The notes below the pieces were generated by a model. That model was not told the DNA's origin. It ran no database searches and worked only from the letters and a program-made list of their open reading frames with translations. A DNA stretch of 60,992 nt from Bacteroidales bacterium (GTDB lineage: Bacteria; Bacteroidota; Bacteroidia; Bacteroidales; UBA932), in contig JAGAKH010000127.1 of assembly GCA_017625725.1 (NCBI GenBank), forward strand, positions 1 through 60,992, given 5' to 3'. Below, in pieces: positions 37,139 to 46,450 of this stretch (within the stretch, counting starts at the first letter, position 1; each line of letters opens with the position of its first letter). A program made the position numbers and the translations under genes.

Positions 37139-38470
37139 ATGTTTGAAAATTTAAGCGAAAGACTTGAGAGATCCTTCAAGATACTGAAGGGAGAAGGAAA
37201 GATCACAGAGATCAACATTTCTGAAGCCATGAAAGACATACGTCGTGCATTGCTCGATGCCGACGTAAGCTACAAGATCGCAAAGCAGTTCTGCGACGAT
37301 GTAAAGAAAAAGGCAATAGGCCAGAATGTGCTGACAGCAGTCAAGCCTCAGCAGATGATCGTAAAGATCGTGCACGACGAACTCGCTGCCCTGATGGGAA
37401 GTGAATCAAGCGACATCAATGTCAAAGGATCTCCGGCAGTCGTTCTGGTAGCCGGTCTTAACGGTTCCGGTAAGACTACGTTCTCAGGAAAGCTAGCACT
37501 CAACATCAAGAGCAAGCGAGGCATGAAGGTCCTCCTTGCTGCCTGCGACTATTTCCGTCCGGCCGCTATCGACCAGTTGAAGGTCCTTGGAGATCAGATC
37601 GGAGTTGAAGTATACTCTGAAGAAGGAGTAAAGGATCCTATCAGAATAGCAAAGAACGCCATTGCCAAGGCAAAGTCCGAGGGATATTCCGTTGTAATCG
37701 TCGACACAGCCGGTCGTCTTGCAGTCGACCAGGAGCTCATGGATGAGATCTCGGCACTCAAGGAGGCTCTCCAGCCTACGGAAACCCTCTTTGTAGTGGA
37801 CGCCATGACAGGTCAGGATGCAGTCGAGACAGCGAAGGCCTTCAATGACAGACTTGATTTCGACGGAGTTGTCCTCACAAAGATGGATGGTGACACCAGA
37901 GGTGGTGCAGCCCTTTCCATCAAGGCCGTTGTCGGAAAACCGATCAAATTCGTCAGCACAGGTGAAAAGATGGAAGCCCTCGATGTATTCCATCCTACAC
38001 GTATTGCTGACAGAATCCTCGGCATGGGTGACGTTGTCTCACTCGTTGAAAAGGCACAGGAGCAGTTCGACGAAAAGCAGGCACGCGAACTCAAGAAGAA
38101 ACTCGCAAAGGATCAGTTCACCCTCTGGGATTTCTATAACCAGATCCAGCAGGTAAAGAAGATGGGTAACATCAAGGACCTCGCGTCCATGATTCCGGGA
38201 ATGGGCAAGGTGCTTAAGGATGTGGATATGGACAATGACTCATTCAAGGGCATAGAAGCCATCATCCTCTCGATGACACCTTATGAAAGAGAGCATCCGG
38301 ACATCATCAACGGAAGCCGTCGCAAGAGAATCGCAGACGGTTCCGGAACTTCACTCCCTGAAGTCAACAAGCTTCTCAAGCAGTTCGAAGGAACACGCAA
38401 GATGATGAAGACAGTTATGGGAGCCGGTGCAATGGGCAACATGATGCGTGGCGGCAAGAGACGCAGATAA
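37139..38470 (+). CDS. ffh: Signal recognition particle GTPase Ffh
   Basis: A 443-residue SRP54 homologue that targets nascent membrane proteins. N domain about 1-85, G domain about 95-295 with the P-loop GLNGSGKTT (106-114), DTAGR and TKMDGDTRGG, and M domain from about 320 with the Met- and Gly-rich RNA/signal-binding end (MMKTVMGAGAMGNMMRGGKR). The start at 37139 gives the canonical MFENLSERLE. Two REP-like hairpins and a terminator lie between its stop and the RAYT gene. Confidence 0.97.
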   Translation: MFENLSERLERSFKILKGEGKITEINISEAMKDIRRALLDADVSYKIAKQFCDDVKKKAIGQNVLTAVKPQQMIVKIVHDELAALMGSESSDINVKGSPAVVLVAGLNGSGKTTFSGKLALNIKSKRGMKVLLAACDYFRPAAIDQLKVLGDQIGVEVYSEEGVKDPIRIAKNAIAKAKSEGYSVVIVDTAGRLAVDQELMDEISALKEALQPTETLFVVDAMTGQDAVETAKAFNDRLDFDGVVLTKMDGDTRGGAALSIKAVVGKPIKFVSTGEKMEALDVFHPTRIADRILGMGDVVSLVEKAQEQFDEKQARELKKKLAKDQFTLWDFYNQIQQVKKMGNIKDLASMIPGMGKVLKDVDMDNDSFKGIEAIILSMTPYEREHPDIINGSRRKRIADGSGTSLPEVNKLLKQFEGTRKMMKTVMGAGAMGNMMRGGKRRR

Positions 38471-38478
38471 GTTCTGCC

Positions 38479-38513
38479 GGTGAGTTGGGCTGGTGAGTTG
38501 GGCTGTGCCCAAC
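38479..38513. repeat. 13-bp tandem repeat and hairpin after ffh
   Basis: GGTGAGTTGGGCT occurs twice in tandem (38479-38491 and 38492-38504) and is followed by GCCCAAC, so GTTGGGC-TGT-GCCCAAC (38497-38513) folds into a hairpin. The core CCAACGCTG after it also occurs in the hairpin at 38590. It is probably a REP-type element mobilised by the neighbouring RAYT. Confidence 0.5.
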
Positions 38514-38589
38514 GCTGCCAATTCCTGCAGCATCGGGCACGCCTCATATCACATAAAGAATTAATATTCAATAGCATACCCAAAAACCA

Positions 38590-38635
38590 GTGTGTCCAAC
38601 GCTGTCGAGATGGACAGCGTTGGACACACTTTTTT
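38590..38635 (+). terminator. REP-like hairpin / terminator between ffh and RAYT
   Basis: GTGTGTCCAACGCTGTC (38590-38606) and GACAGCGTTGGACACAC (38613-38629) are perfect complements of 17 bases with a 6-base loop, followed by six T. It can terminate ffh, and its long GC-containing stem next to a RAYT gene also fits a REP sequence. Confidence 0.7.
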
Positions 38636-38649
38636 ACAAGCACCTTACC

Positions 38650-39525
38650 CTATATCTCAAGTTTCAGAAGTCTCTCTACGCGATTCAGGCCTATTCTCAG
38701 AAGGCGGGCGATCTGCTTCGGGGCACAAAAGAAGCGATAGGATAATTCTCTAACCAGTTTTGACAAGATTTCATCTGGCATATCCGATGCTGATTTTACG
38801 AAATATCGCTTTTCCAATAGCTCATCAACGATAGGCAGCAGATAACTGTCTCTGAAAGTAATCGGAATCCGGTCATTCTGCTGACGCATAGAAGAACTCA
38901 GAAAAAACTGGAAAGACGACACACGACGATAAAGAGATTCGACATACTTATAATCGACATAAGACGCAGGTTCAACATACCCTTGAGAGTTGAGTTGATA
39001 CCGGGGCCCCAACTTGACGTGAGATTTGAGAATTCTTCTCTGATCTCTGGAAGAAATATCACTGAATGAGATCAGACCAACATTCATGTCAGAAGAAGCG
39101 AAATAACATCTCGCACTGCTCCACTCATACATCTGAGGAGCAAGATTCAAACCAGCCTTTACCGGATTATTCAAGACATAAGCTATTTTCTGCCGAAGAA
39201 GATCACTTCCATCTGGCAGGCAAGAGACTCCAACCGGATTTTTCCTAAGAATCTTGTGATTTCCATATTTTTCATTCAGATATTTTGACACAAGCATCTT
39301 GAACCTATGAACGAATAATTCAGAGTCCTCCTTTGACGCATGCAATATAAAATGGAAATGATTGGACATCAACACAAAGGCAAGTATAGACATCGTGCTC
39401 TTTGAATGCAGAACAGCAATTGCATTCATTCCCATGCAAAAATCCTCCTTATCTCTGAAAACAATATCTGTTTCCAATCCTAAAGTATAAACATGACAGT
39501 ACTCCATTTTTTCATCAAAGTACAT
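38650..39525 (-). CDS. REP-associated tyrosine transposase (RAYT, IS200-like Y1)
   Basis: A 291-residue protein of the Y1_Tnp family. The HUH metal-binding motif is in MSNHFHFILHA (about residues 52-62), and an extra helix-turn-helix-like C-terminal region (around KQIARLLRIGLNRVERLL) is typical of the longer RAYTs. The active-site Tyr is probably in the GLNLAPQMYEWSSARCYF region. RAYTs are domesticated single-copy transposases that act on REP hairpins, which are present on both sides. ATGs at 39540, 39525 and 39507 are possible; the first lies inside a 35-base inverted repeat, so I favour 39525 or 39507. Confidence 0.85.
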   Translation of the reverse strand: MYFDEKMEYCHVYTLGLETDIVFRDKEDFCMGMNAIAVLHSKSTMSILAFVLMSNHFHFILHASKEDSELFVHRFKMLVSKYLNEKYGNHKILRKNPVGVSCLPDGSDLLRQKIAYVLNNPVKAGLNLAPQMYEWSSARCYFASSDMNVGLISFSDISSRDQRRILKSHVKLGPRYQLNSQGYVEPASYVDYKYVESLYRRVSSFQFFLSSSMRQQNDRIPITFRDSYLLPIVDELLEKRYFVKSASDMPDEILSKLVRELSYRFFCAPKQIARLLRIGLNRVERLLKLEI

Positions 39526-39528
39526 ACA

Positions 39529-39563
39529 AATTATCCGCATACTGAAAAAGTATACGGATAATT
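39529..39563. repeat. Inverted repeat at the RAYT start
   Basis: AATTATCCG-C-ATACT and AGTAT-A-CGGATAATT pair over 15 positions with one mismatch around a GAAAA loop. It covers the upstream ATG of the RAYT gene. It could be a RAYT binding site or a hairpin that limits translation. A smaller TGTCCA/TGGACA hairpin lies at 39586-39603. Confidence 0.6.
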
Positions 39564-39612
39564 CACTAAATCGTCATTCTACGCATGTCCAGACCATTGG
39601 ACAACTAAGGAA

Positions 39613-39783
39613 TTAATCGGATTCTGCAGCAGAATCGGAGGAATTTTTCTGAGCAGCCTCGGATTCGAGACGCTTACGGTAGGCATCCATTCGCTTTTTC
39701 CAGGCAATCTGTCTGGCACGCTGCTCCTTAGCCTTGCGGGCCTGAAGATCCTCGTATTTCTTTTCAAGGTAATTGTCTGCCAT
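39613..39783 (-). CDS. Small charged protein after manC
   Basis: A 56-residue open frame beginning MADNYLEKKYEDLQARKAKE and ending in an acidic Ser/Ala/Glu tail. It is almost certainly a single long helix, very rich in Lys, Arg, Glu and Ala. The ATG is 2 bases after the manC stop, which indicates translational coupling and argues for a real gene despite its size. MADNYLE-type starts occur in small Bacteroidales proteins of unknown function. No function can be given. Confidence 0.65.
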   Translation of the reverse strand: MADNYLEKKYEDLQARKAKEQRARQIAWKKRMDAYRKRLESEAAQKNSSDSAAESD

Positions 39784-39785
39784 GA

Positions 39786-40826
39786 CTATTTCTCAAAATC
39801 CTTGATACGTTGTTCTTCACTGAGCTTACAGATCAGCAATCTGCCCGCACGCTCGACTACAATGCAGTCCTCAAGGCCCTGAAGCACAACACTTGATGCT
39901 TCGGGAGCATGGACGATGCATCCTTTACATTCATTAAGATGGACATTTGAACCCACTAATGCATTTCCGTCTGCGTCCTGCGGAAGAAGTGTATGGAGCG
40001 ATCCCCATGTACCCACGTCACTCCAGCCGAAGTCTCCCGGAATAGTATAGATGTAATCAGCTTTCTCCATCACCGCATAGTCAATCGAAATCTTTTCACA
40101 TGTCGGAAAAATCTCAGCTACGACTGCATCCTCACGATCAGTGTAGAAAGATTCCGACATCCGGTCCATCCTGTCAGCAAGATCCGGAGCATAACGGCGC
40201 ATGGACTCAACTATTGTAGAAATGTTCCAGACGAAGATACCGGCATTCCAAAGATAGTTTCCGGATGCCAGATACTCGCGGGCAACCTCAAGACATGGTT
40301 TTTCACGGAATGAGTCCACCTTACGGATCTCGCCATCTTCTGTTGCTCCTGCAGCTATGTATCCATAACCGGTTTCAGGTCGTGTCGGATTGATTCCGAC
40401 CGTCACTATCCTCTCACCGCTGCGAGTGAAATCCAAAGCTTTCCCGATAACCCTGCAGAACTCCTCTGAATCTCTGACGAAAGCATCAGCCGGCGTTACT
40501 ACCACATTGGCATCCGGATCATTGCAGCGGATCTTCCAGCATGCATAAGCGATACACGGAGCCGTATTACGCATGGCCGGCTCCGCCAATATGTTAGCCT
40601 CAGGTATATCCGGAAGCTGCCTGCGTACAATATCAACGTAAGAAGCACTGGTCACGACCCAGAAATTCTCCTTCGGGCAGACTGGTTCAAACCTTTCAAC
40701 AGTCATCTGTATCATTGACTTCCCTGCTCCAAGCACATCGACGAACTGCTTTGGAAATTCAGGAGTACTCATCGGCCAGAACCTGCTGCCGATTCCACCT
40801 GCCATAATGACAACATGAGTGTTCAT
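39786..40826 (-). CDS. manC: Mannose-1-phosphate guanylyltransferase
   Basis: A 346-residue nucleotidyltransferase that makes GDP-mannose from mannose-1-phosphate and GTP. The N-terminal signature MAGGIGSRFWPMSTPEFPKQF holds the GxGxR pyrophosphorylase motif and the catalytic Lys; NVVVTPADAF and a TRPETGYGYI segment follow, then FREKP and NAGIFVW. It lacks the C-terminal phosphomannose isomerase domain of bifunctional enzymes. It sits 3 bases after ugd in a nucleotide-sugar operon that probably feeds capsule or glycoprotein synthesis. Confidence 0.93.
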   Translation of the reverse strand: MNTHVVIMAGGIGSRFWPMSTPEFPKQFVDVLGAGKSMIQMTVERFEPVCPKENFWVVTSASYVDIVRRQLPDIPEANILAEPAMRNTAPCIAYACWKIRCNDPDANVVVTPADAFVRDSEEFCRVIGKALDFTRSGERIVTVGINPTRPETGYGYIAAGATEDGEIRKVDSFREKPCLEVAREYLASGNYLWNAGIFVWNISTIVESMRRYAPDLADRMDRMSESFYTDREDAVVAEIFPTCEKISIDYAVMEKADYIYTIPGDFGWSDVGTWGSLHTLLPQDADGNALVGSNVHLNECKGCIVHAPEASSVVLQGLEDCIVVERAGRLLICKLSEEQRIKDFEK

Positions 40827-40829
40827 ATC

Positions 40830-42068
40830 TCAGTCTCTTTTAAAAATATCCCTTGTATAGACCTTCTCCTTCACATCATCAAGGACAGGATCATAACGAT
40901 TGGCAATTATCACATCACTCTGATCCTTGAAAGCTATCAGGTCATTTACTATACGGCTTCCGAAAAAGGTAGTTCCATCCTCAAGGGAAGGCTCATAGAT
41001 AACTACAGTCGCTCCCTTTGCTTTTACTCTTTTCATGATTCCCTGAATGGAGCTTTGACGGAAATTATCAGAATTAGCCTTCATAGTAAGTCGGTAAACA
41101 CCTATTACACAATGCTTTTCATTTTCAGCATCATATTCCGATCCCTCGGAATACGAATAGTATCCGGCCAGCTGAAGCACACGGTCCGCAATATAGTCCT
41201 TCCTTGTCCTGTTGCTGTCCACAATTGCCTGAATGAGGTTCTGAGGCACATGGTCGTAATTGGCAAGAAGCTGCTTTGAATCCTTTGGAAGACAGTATCC
41301 GCCATATCCGAAAGAAGGATTATTATACTGGTCACCTATACGCGGATCAAGGCTCACACCCTCGATTATCTTCTGAGTATCAAGGCCTTTCATCTCGGCG
41401 TACGTATCAAGTTCATTGAAGTATGACACACGGAGGGCAAGGTAGGTATTAGCAAAGAGCTTCACGGCCTCCGCCTCTGTGAATCCCATATAAAGAGTCT
41501 CAACCTCCTCTTTCAGAGCTCCCTCCTTCAGCATCTGCGCGAAAACCTCTGCTGCATGCACCATAACTGGGTCCTGCATATCTGTACCCACGATTATACG
41601 GCTTGGATAAAGATTGTCATACAAAGCCCTGGACTCGCGTAGGAATTCAGGAGAAAACAGAATGTTCCTGCTGCTGTATTTCTGGCGAACCGACTCTGTA
41701 AATCCCACCGGCACAGTAGATTTGATCACCATGATAGCATCCGGATTCACATCCTTGACCTTGGCGATTACGGACTCTACGGCCGATGTGTCAAAGAAAT
41801 TCTTCTTCGGGTCATAGTTGGTCGGAGTGGCGATGATCACATAGTCTGCACCCTGATAAGCCTCCTCTGCATCAAGAGTAGCAATAAGGTCAAGCTTCTT
41901 CTGGGCAAAGTACTTTTCAATATACTCATCCTGAACCGGCGACTTCCTTTGATTGATCATGTCCACTTTTTCAGGGACAATATCAACAGCCACAACTGTC
42001 TGGTTCTGGGAAAGAAGGGTAGCCATAGACAGGCCTACGTATCCGGTTCCCGCTACTGCAATCTTCAT
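40830..42068 (-). CDS. ugd: UDP-glucose 6-dehydrogenase / nucleotide sugar dehydrogenase
   Basis: A 412-residue NAD-dependent dehydrogenase that oxidises UDP-glucose (or a related sugar nucleotide) to the uronic acid. The NAD-binding motif [16 protein letters not shown] is at the N-terminus; the catalytic Cys is in [15 protein letters not shown], and [13 protein letters not shown] is conserved. The length and the absence of a UDP-ManNAc-type signature favour Ugd, but a related substrate cannot be excluded. It starts 2 bases after the aminotransferase stop and precedes manC by 3 bases. Confidence 0.9.
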   Translation of the reverse strand: MKIAVAGTGYVGLSMATLLSQNQTVVAVDIVPEKVDMINQRKSPVQDEYIEKYFAQKKLDLIATLDAEEAYQGADYVIIATPTNYDPKKNFFDTSAVESVIAKVKDVNPDAIMVIKSTVPVGFTESVRQKYSSRNILFSPEFLRESRALYDNLYPSRIIVGTDMQDPVMVHAAEVFAQMLKEGALKEEVETLYMGFTEAEAVKLFANTYLALRVSYFNELDTYAEMKGLDTQKIIEGVSLDPRIGDQYNNPSFGYGGYCLPKDSKQLLANYDHVPQNLIQAIVDSNRTRKDYIADRVLQLAGYYSYSEGSEYDAENEKHCVIGVYRLTMKANSDNFRQSSIQGIMKRVKAKGATVVIYEPSLEDGTTFFGSRIVNDLIAFKDQSDVIIANRYDPVLDDVKEKVYTRDIFKRD

Positions 42069-42070
42069 AA

Positions 42071-43264
42071 TTATCTGTTGTTATAACTTTCCAAAGCCTT
42101 TTCCAGGAGGAAGAGGGCACGCTGCAGATCCTCCTTCTTCAAAACATATGCTATGCGCACCTCATTTCTCCCCTTGCCCGGAGTAGAATAGAAGCCGCTG
42201 GCAGGTGCCATCATTATCGTCTCGCCCTCGTAGCTGAAATCACTCAGACACCACGCACAGAAATCCTCGGCATCCTCGACAGGAAGACGTGCGACAGTAT
42301 AGAAGGCACCCATAGGGATAGGAGAATACACTCCCGGAATGATGTTTAAGCCGTCTACCAGGCACTTTCTCCGTTCTACATATTCTTCATACACAGATTC
42401 CATATACTCATCGTTCCCCTCAATCGACGCCTCTGCTACAAACTGTCCTATAAGAGGCGGGCTGAGACGGGCCTGGCAGAACTTCATGATAGCCTTGCGA
42501 AGTTCCACATTCTTTGTAACAAGAGTTCCGATGCGGATACCACATTCTGAGTAACGCTTTGACACTGAATCGATAAGCACCACATTATCCTCTATACCCT
42601 GAAGGTGGCATGCGGATATATATGGAGACCCCGTGTAGATGAACTCCCTGTACACCTCGTCAGAAAACAGATACAGGTCGTGCCTCTTGACGATGTCACG
42701 GATCTGATTCATCTCATTTCTTGTGTAGAGGTAGCCTGTAGGGTTGTTAGGATTACAGATGAGTATCGCCTTTGTCCTCTCGGTTATCAGGGCCTCGAAC
42801 TCCTCAACAGGTGGAAGAGCAAAACCGGTCTCTATTGTTGAAGTTACTGTCTTGATCACAGCTCCGGCAGACACGGCAAAGGCCATGTAATTGGCATAGG
42901 CCGGCTCCGGAACAATGATTTCGTCTCCCGGATTGAGACATGCAAGAAATGCAAAAAGCACAGCCTCCGAACCACCGCTCGTGACGATGATTTCATCAGG
43001 AGTTAGATTTATGTCATATTTCGAATAATATGCCGCAAGCTTTTCCCTCAAACTGAGGAAACCCTGGCTCGGGCTATATTCAAGGACTGTCCTATCTATA
43101 TGTTTCAAGGAATCCAAAGCCGACTGCGGAGTGGGAAGATCCGGCTGGCCTATATTAAGATGATAGACCTTGATCCCCTTCTCCTTTGCAGCATTTGCAA
43201 GTGGAGTAAGTTTTCTGATTGGTGATGAGGGCATCTCTATCCCTCTATGTGATATTCCTGGCAT
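42071..43264 (-). CDS. Class I/II pyridoxal-phosphate aminotransferase
   Basis: A 397-residue fold-type I aminotransferase of the AspB/AspC group. Visible motifs: [12 protein letters not shown] near the N-terminus, [25 protein letters not shown], and the PLP Lys in [15 protein letters not shown]. It likely transfers the amino group between glutamate or aspartate and a keto acid; the exact substrate is not visible. It leads the tightly packed operon with ugd and manC, but the pathway link may be loose. Confidence 0.88.
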   Translation of the reverse strand: MPGISHRGIEMPSSPIRKLTPLANAAKEKGIKVYHLNIGQPDLPTPQSALDSLKHIDRTVLEYSPSQGFLSLREKLAAYYSKYDINLTPDEIIVTSGGSEAVLFAFLACLNPGDEIIVPEPAYANYMAFAVSAGAVIKTVTSTIETGFALPPVEEFEALITERTKAILICNPNNPTGYLYTRNEMNQIRDIVKRHDLYLFSDEVYREFIYTGSPYISACHLQGIEDNVVLIDSVSKRYSECGIRIGTLVTKNVELRKAIMKFCQARLSPPLIGQFVAEASIEGNDEYMESVYEEYVERRKCLVDGLNIIPGVYSPIPMGAFYTVARLPVEDAEDFCAWCLSDFSYEGETIMMAPASGFYSTPGKGRNEVRIAYVLKKEDLQRALFLLEKALESYNNR

Positions 43265-43285
43265 TTTCCTATAAATATAATCTCA

Positions 43286-43293
43286 CAAAGATA
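43286..43293 (-). promoter_or_regulatory. -7 element for the aminotransferase-ugd-manC operon
   Basis: TATCTTTG on the minus strand matches TAnnTTTG, 21 bases before the ATG at 43264. No clear -33 TTG. Confidence 0.45.
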
Positions 43294-43306
43294 ATCAAAT
43301 AATCAC

Positions 43307-43314
43307 TAACTTTG
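43307..43314 (+). promoter_or_regulatory. -7 element for the endonuclease gene
   Basis: TAACTTTG on the plus strand matches TAnnTTTG, 61 bases before the ATG at 43376. No clear -33 TTG. Confidence 0.4.
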
Positions 43315-43375
43315 CAGAAAGCAATGACTTAACTTTCGCATAAGGGAAAGAAGCCACTTGAGTTGAAGACTACAG

Positions 43376-44350
43376 ATGAAAAAGAAAGGATTGATAATAC
43401 TTGCTGTCATTCTGACTGCATGCATAGTGCTGGCAGTCCTGTACATGACTGCCGGCTGCGGCAGCATTAACAAAACTGCAGCTCCTGTTAAAACAACTCT
43501 TCCTGCATCCGGGAGGCCAGAATCCGAGACCGGCCCTGCACTTCCCCACACATGGCTGGAACTTCCCGGCAAATCTGAATCTGAGGAAAACGACTGGCAC
43601 TGCATCACGCACAATGGTCTGATGGAAGGACGTATGCAGAGAAACTACACAGTCCTGTACGATGAGAGCGAATTCGCTTCATATTGGGTAGCCTACCCGC
43701 TCTGCAGCAGCCACACCACCACAGGCAGGGAAGAAATCTGGGGTTACGACCCTAAAGTCCCTCAGGAACATCAGACAAGCGTAAGGAAAGGATACGGAGC
43801 ATCAACACCTACGACAAACTATCCGAACAACTTCTACGCAAGAGGACATCAGATTCCGAATGCCGACCGTAATGCTGTACCTCAGATGCAGGAACAGACC
43901 TACTACTCGACAAACATGACCCCACAGATCCAGAACGGGTTCAACGGAGGAATATGGGCTAAGCTGGAAGAGGCTGTCAGGGAGACCATCCCGGAAAAAG
44001 ACACGCTATACATAGTCACAGGAGCGACATTCAACCGCCCCGGAGAAAACAAAAGCGTCAAGACAATCATAAACAAAAATGACGGGAAAACACTTCCCGT
44101 CCCCAACTATTATTGGAAAGCCGTACTCAAGGTCAAAAGAGACCCAAGCGGCATAATTACAGATGCCATCACAATCGGTTTCTGGCTTCCTCACGATGAC
44201 CTCAAAGGACATACCTGGGAGGAATATTCGGTCTCAGTCGATCAGCTTGAGACCTTCACCGGCTTCGACCTCTTCGTCAACCTCTGTCCTGAACGCGAGG
44301 AAACAGCCGAGGTCAACTCCTCTTGGAGCAGCTTCGTAAATTTCAGATAG
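43376..44350 (+). CDS. Exported DNA/RNA non-specific endonuclease
   Basis: A 324-residue protein. It starts with a strong hydrophobic segment (ILAVILTACIVLAVLYMTAG), either an uncleaved anchor or a signal peptide. The nuclease domain shows FYARGHQIPNADRN at about residues 155-168, a variant of the usual DRGH motif with Ala in place of Asp; the His is the general base and the later Asn of TYYSTNMTPQIQNGFNGG binds Mg2+. It belongs to the NUC1/Serratia nuclease superfamily (beta-beta-alpha metal fold). It probably degrades extracellular nucleic acid. It stands alone between divergent and convergent neighbours. Confidence 0.88.
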   Translation: MKKKGLIILAVILTACIVLAVLYMTAGCGSINKTAAPVKTTLPASGRPESETGPALPHTWLELPGKSESEENDWHCITHNGLMEGRMQRNYTVLYDESEFASYWVAYPLCSSHTTTGREEIWGYDPKVPQEHQTSVRKGYGASTPTTNYPNNFYARGHQIPNADRNAVPQMQEQTYYSTNMTPQIQNGFNGGIWAKLEEAVRETIPEKDTLYIVTGATFNRPGENKSVKTIINKNDGKTLPVPNYYWKAVLKVKRDPSGIITDAITIGFWLPHDDLKGHTWEEYSVSVDQLETFTGFDLFVNLCPEREETAEVNSSWSSFVNFR

Positions 44351-44368
44351 ACATTGCTGCCATAAAGA

Positions 44369-44396
44369 AAGTGCTTACCCGAAAGGATAAGCACTT
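44369..44396 (-). terminator. Bidirectional terminator between endonuclease and lipoprotein operon
   Basis: AAGTGCTTA and TAAGCACTT pair over 9 bases, with an inner CC(C)GAAAGG part. Read on the minus strand it is followed by TCTTTATG, so it can end the long operon whose last stop is at 44406; it can also end the endonuclease gene. Confidence 0.6.
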
Positions 44397-44405
44397 AAAT
44401 CAAGA

Positions 44406-46439
44406 CTAGCGATATAAGACATCGAATTTATACACATATGTTCGTATTCCTGATGCCGCATATTCGTATTCAATTGTAAAATAGCCATTGGTGTTACCGG
44501 ATGACTCCATGACAGCATTGATACTTGAAGTATAAGATTCATTGGCGTCCAATCCTGAATAATAAAGGTCACTGGTGTTGGTGTCGGTCAATGATATCTG
44601 CAATTTAGGCTTGCCTATATTGAAGTCATTTCTTCTTATATCAGGCTGGACCTGAACATTGACATTGCCCGGAAGATAGAAGGCCGGTGACTTGATTTTA
44701 GGATATTTTGCAGCTGAATAATACATATTGACACGATCACCTTCCCATGATATATTTCCGTTAACAGCGGACCAGCCATTGGAAGTTGTCGGCGGAGCAG
44801 CCCTATGCGGAAGGCCGGTGACATGATGCGTATTCCTGCCACTTGTAACCGTCTTACCATCGAAAGTAAAGGCAACCTGATGAGTATGAGAAGCCCAACC
44901 CAATGTGATATCCTGATAGAAATAATTATAATCCCAGGAGTCAACAGTGCTGGTACGACCGGAAGCATCGCCATCGATATATATTGCAATGGTCTTCAGG
45001 TAGTTGGTGTTCTTCATCAGATTTGTCGAAATGTTCCAGCTTGCACCTGCATTATAAAGCAGCGAAGGATTACAATTGTTGGCTCCCCTCTCGCCATTTA
45101 AATCCCTGGTAATTCCGTTAGTGGCAGCATACTTGTCATATGATGTATATGCACTGAGTGCCAGGCTGAAATCAGGTGTAGAAGGTACGGCAAGGGCAAG
45201 ATCTGTAAAATCAAATGTCTCTCCGTCGATTGTTGCTGAAGCTTTGACTATATACTGTTCCTGTCCTCCTACAGGCAGATAAGGCCAGCCTGTGGTGGAT
45301 GTGATTGCAGAACCGTCGGAGGTGCCGATAGATTTTTCCGAACGAAGGACAGTGCCGTCTGCTTTGCAGACATCAATTTTCCAGCTCTGTATAGCATTCT
45401 TTACAGCTGTGGACTTGGCGAATGTGGATATTACATCCGTACCGTCAAGCTCACCGGAAGTGAATGTGTGTGCTGAAGTAACTGAAAATCCGTCAACCTG
45501 AGGAGTGACCTTTACCACAGGACTCACCAAGGCACCTACACGGGCACGGACCTGATACTCGGTCTTAGGAGTAAGTCCCTTTATCACATGCACCCCATTC
45601 TCGGAAACCGCTTTGGCCGGAGCACTCCAGTCTGACGATGAAGATGGAATGGCTTCATATACCACTGCCGCCTGATTCTCAGCTGATATGTTTCCGCTGA
45701 AAGAAGCAGGAGTTGTGATAAAGATACGTGATGCCCATACATCATTGGCATTGAGTGACAATGTGATGGCCGGCCAGTCGGTGGTCTCCTGTCCACATGT
45801 CAGCCTGTAAGCCGCCTTCGGAGAAGGTGACTTCAGAGTGTATGAAAGGGTGGTCTTCCTGTCAGCCGAGTTCTTTCCTTCCAATGAAAGCACCAGATCT
45901 GCTCCCGAAGGCACATAAAACCACTGTCCATATGCAGCCTCATAGGCATCTCCGTTCAAGATGATCCGCTCCGGTGTAAAGTGCTCAGCCAATTCATCAG
46001 ACACTGTCACATTCACCAAGGAATTTGCCAGAGAAACGGACAAGACCGGAACCTCGTCGGAGAGAACTCCGATCGTGCCGGAAGCTTTTCCCATGAAGTA
46101 AGGTGCACCGAAGCCATTTTCCCCAGCATATGCCTCTATAGAATAGGTTCCAACCGGGAGAACCAATGGTTCAGTCCACAGACCGTCCGCATCATATTTG
46201 ACTTTGCCATCCTTGTCCTTCACTATAAAATGCATTTCCGAATGAGCTGGTGCCTCTATATTGAAATCAATGGCTTTGGTCTGAGTCAAGTCTTCAACGA
46301 CCACATCAACCTCAAGCTTAGGGGCATCAAGATAACCGACCTCAGCAGGCTGAGGCAGTTCCATCTCCACACAAGCCAAAAGAGCACAGGCAGAAAGAAA
46401 AAAGACTACTGTTTTATTTATGTTATTACGATTTAACAT
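44406..46439 (-). CDS. DUF4493 lipoprotein with long C-terminal extension
   Basis: A 677-residue lipoprotein (lipobox LLAC, Cys23), last gene of the eleven-gene operon. A DUF4493 domain covers about residues 36-215: strand KLEVDVVVED, then LTQTKAIDF with the Lys55-Ala56 dipeptide, LPVGTYSIEAYAG and LANSLVNVTVSDELAEHF. An Fn3-like segment follows (about 275-315, KGLTPKTEYQVRARVG), then about 350 residues of unrecognised beta-rich sequence rich in Thr, Ser, Asn and Tyr. As the largest and most distinct member it may be the tip or adhesive subunit; that is inference from the domain plan. Confidence 0.75.
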   Translation of the reverse strand: MLNRNNINKTVVFFLSACALLACVEMELPQPAEVGYLDAPKLEVDVVVEDLTQTKAIDFNIEAPAHSEMHFIVKDKDGKVKYDADGLWTEPLVLPVGTYSIEAYAGENGFGAPYFMGKASGTIGVLSDEVPVLSVSLANSLVNVTVSDELAEHFTPERIILNGDAYEAAYGQWFYVPSGADLVLSLEGKNSADRKTTLSYTLKSPSPKAAYRLTCGQETTDWPAITLSLNANDVWASRIFITTPASFSGNISAENQAAVVYEAIPSSSSDWSAPAKAVSENGVHVIKGLTPKTEYQVRARVGALVSPVVKVTPQVDGFSVTSAHTFTSGELDGTDVISTFAKSTAVKNAIQSWKIDVCKADGTVLRSEKSIGTSDGSAITSTTGWPYLPVGGQEQYIVKASATIDGETFDFTDLALAVPSTPDFSLALSAYTSYDKYAATNGITRDLNGERGANNCNPSLLYNAGASWNISTNLMKNTNYLKTIAIYIDGDASGRTSTVDSWDYNYFYQDITLGWASHTHQVAFTFDGKTVTSGRNTHHVTGLPHRAAPPTTSNGWSAVNGNISWEGDRVNMYYSAAKYPKIKSPAFYLPGNVNVQVQPDIRRNDFNIGKPKLQISLTDTNTSDLYYSGLDANESYTSSINAVMESSGNTNGYFTIEYEYAASGIRTYVYKFDVLYR

Positions 46440-46450
46440 CTATCTATAGT

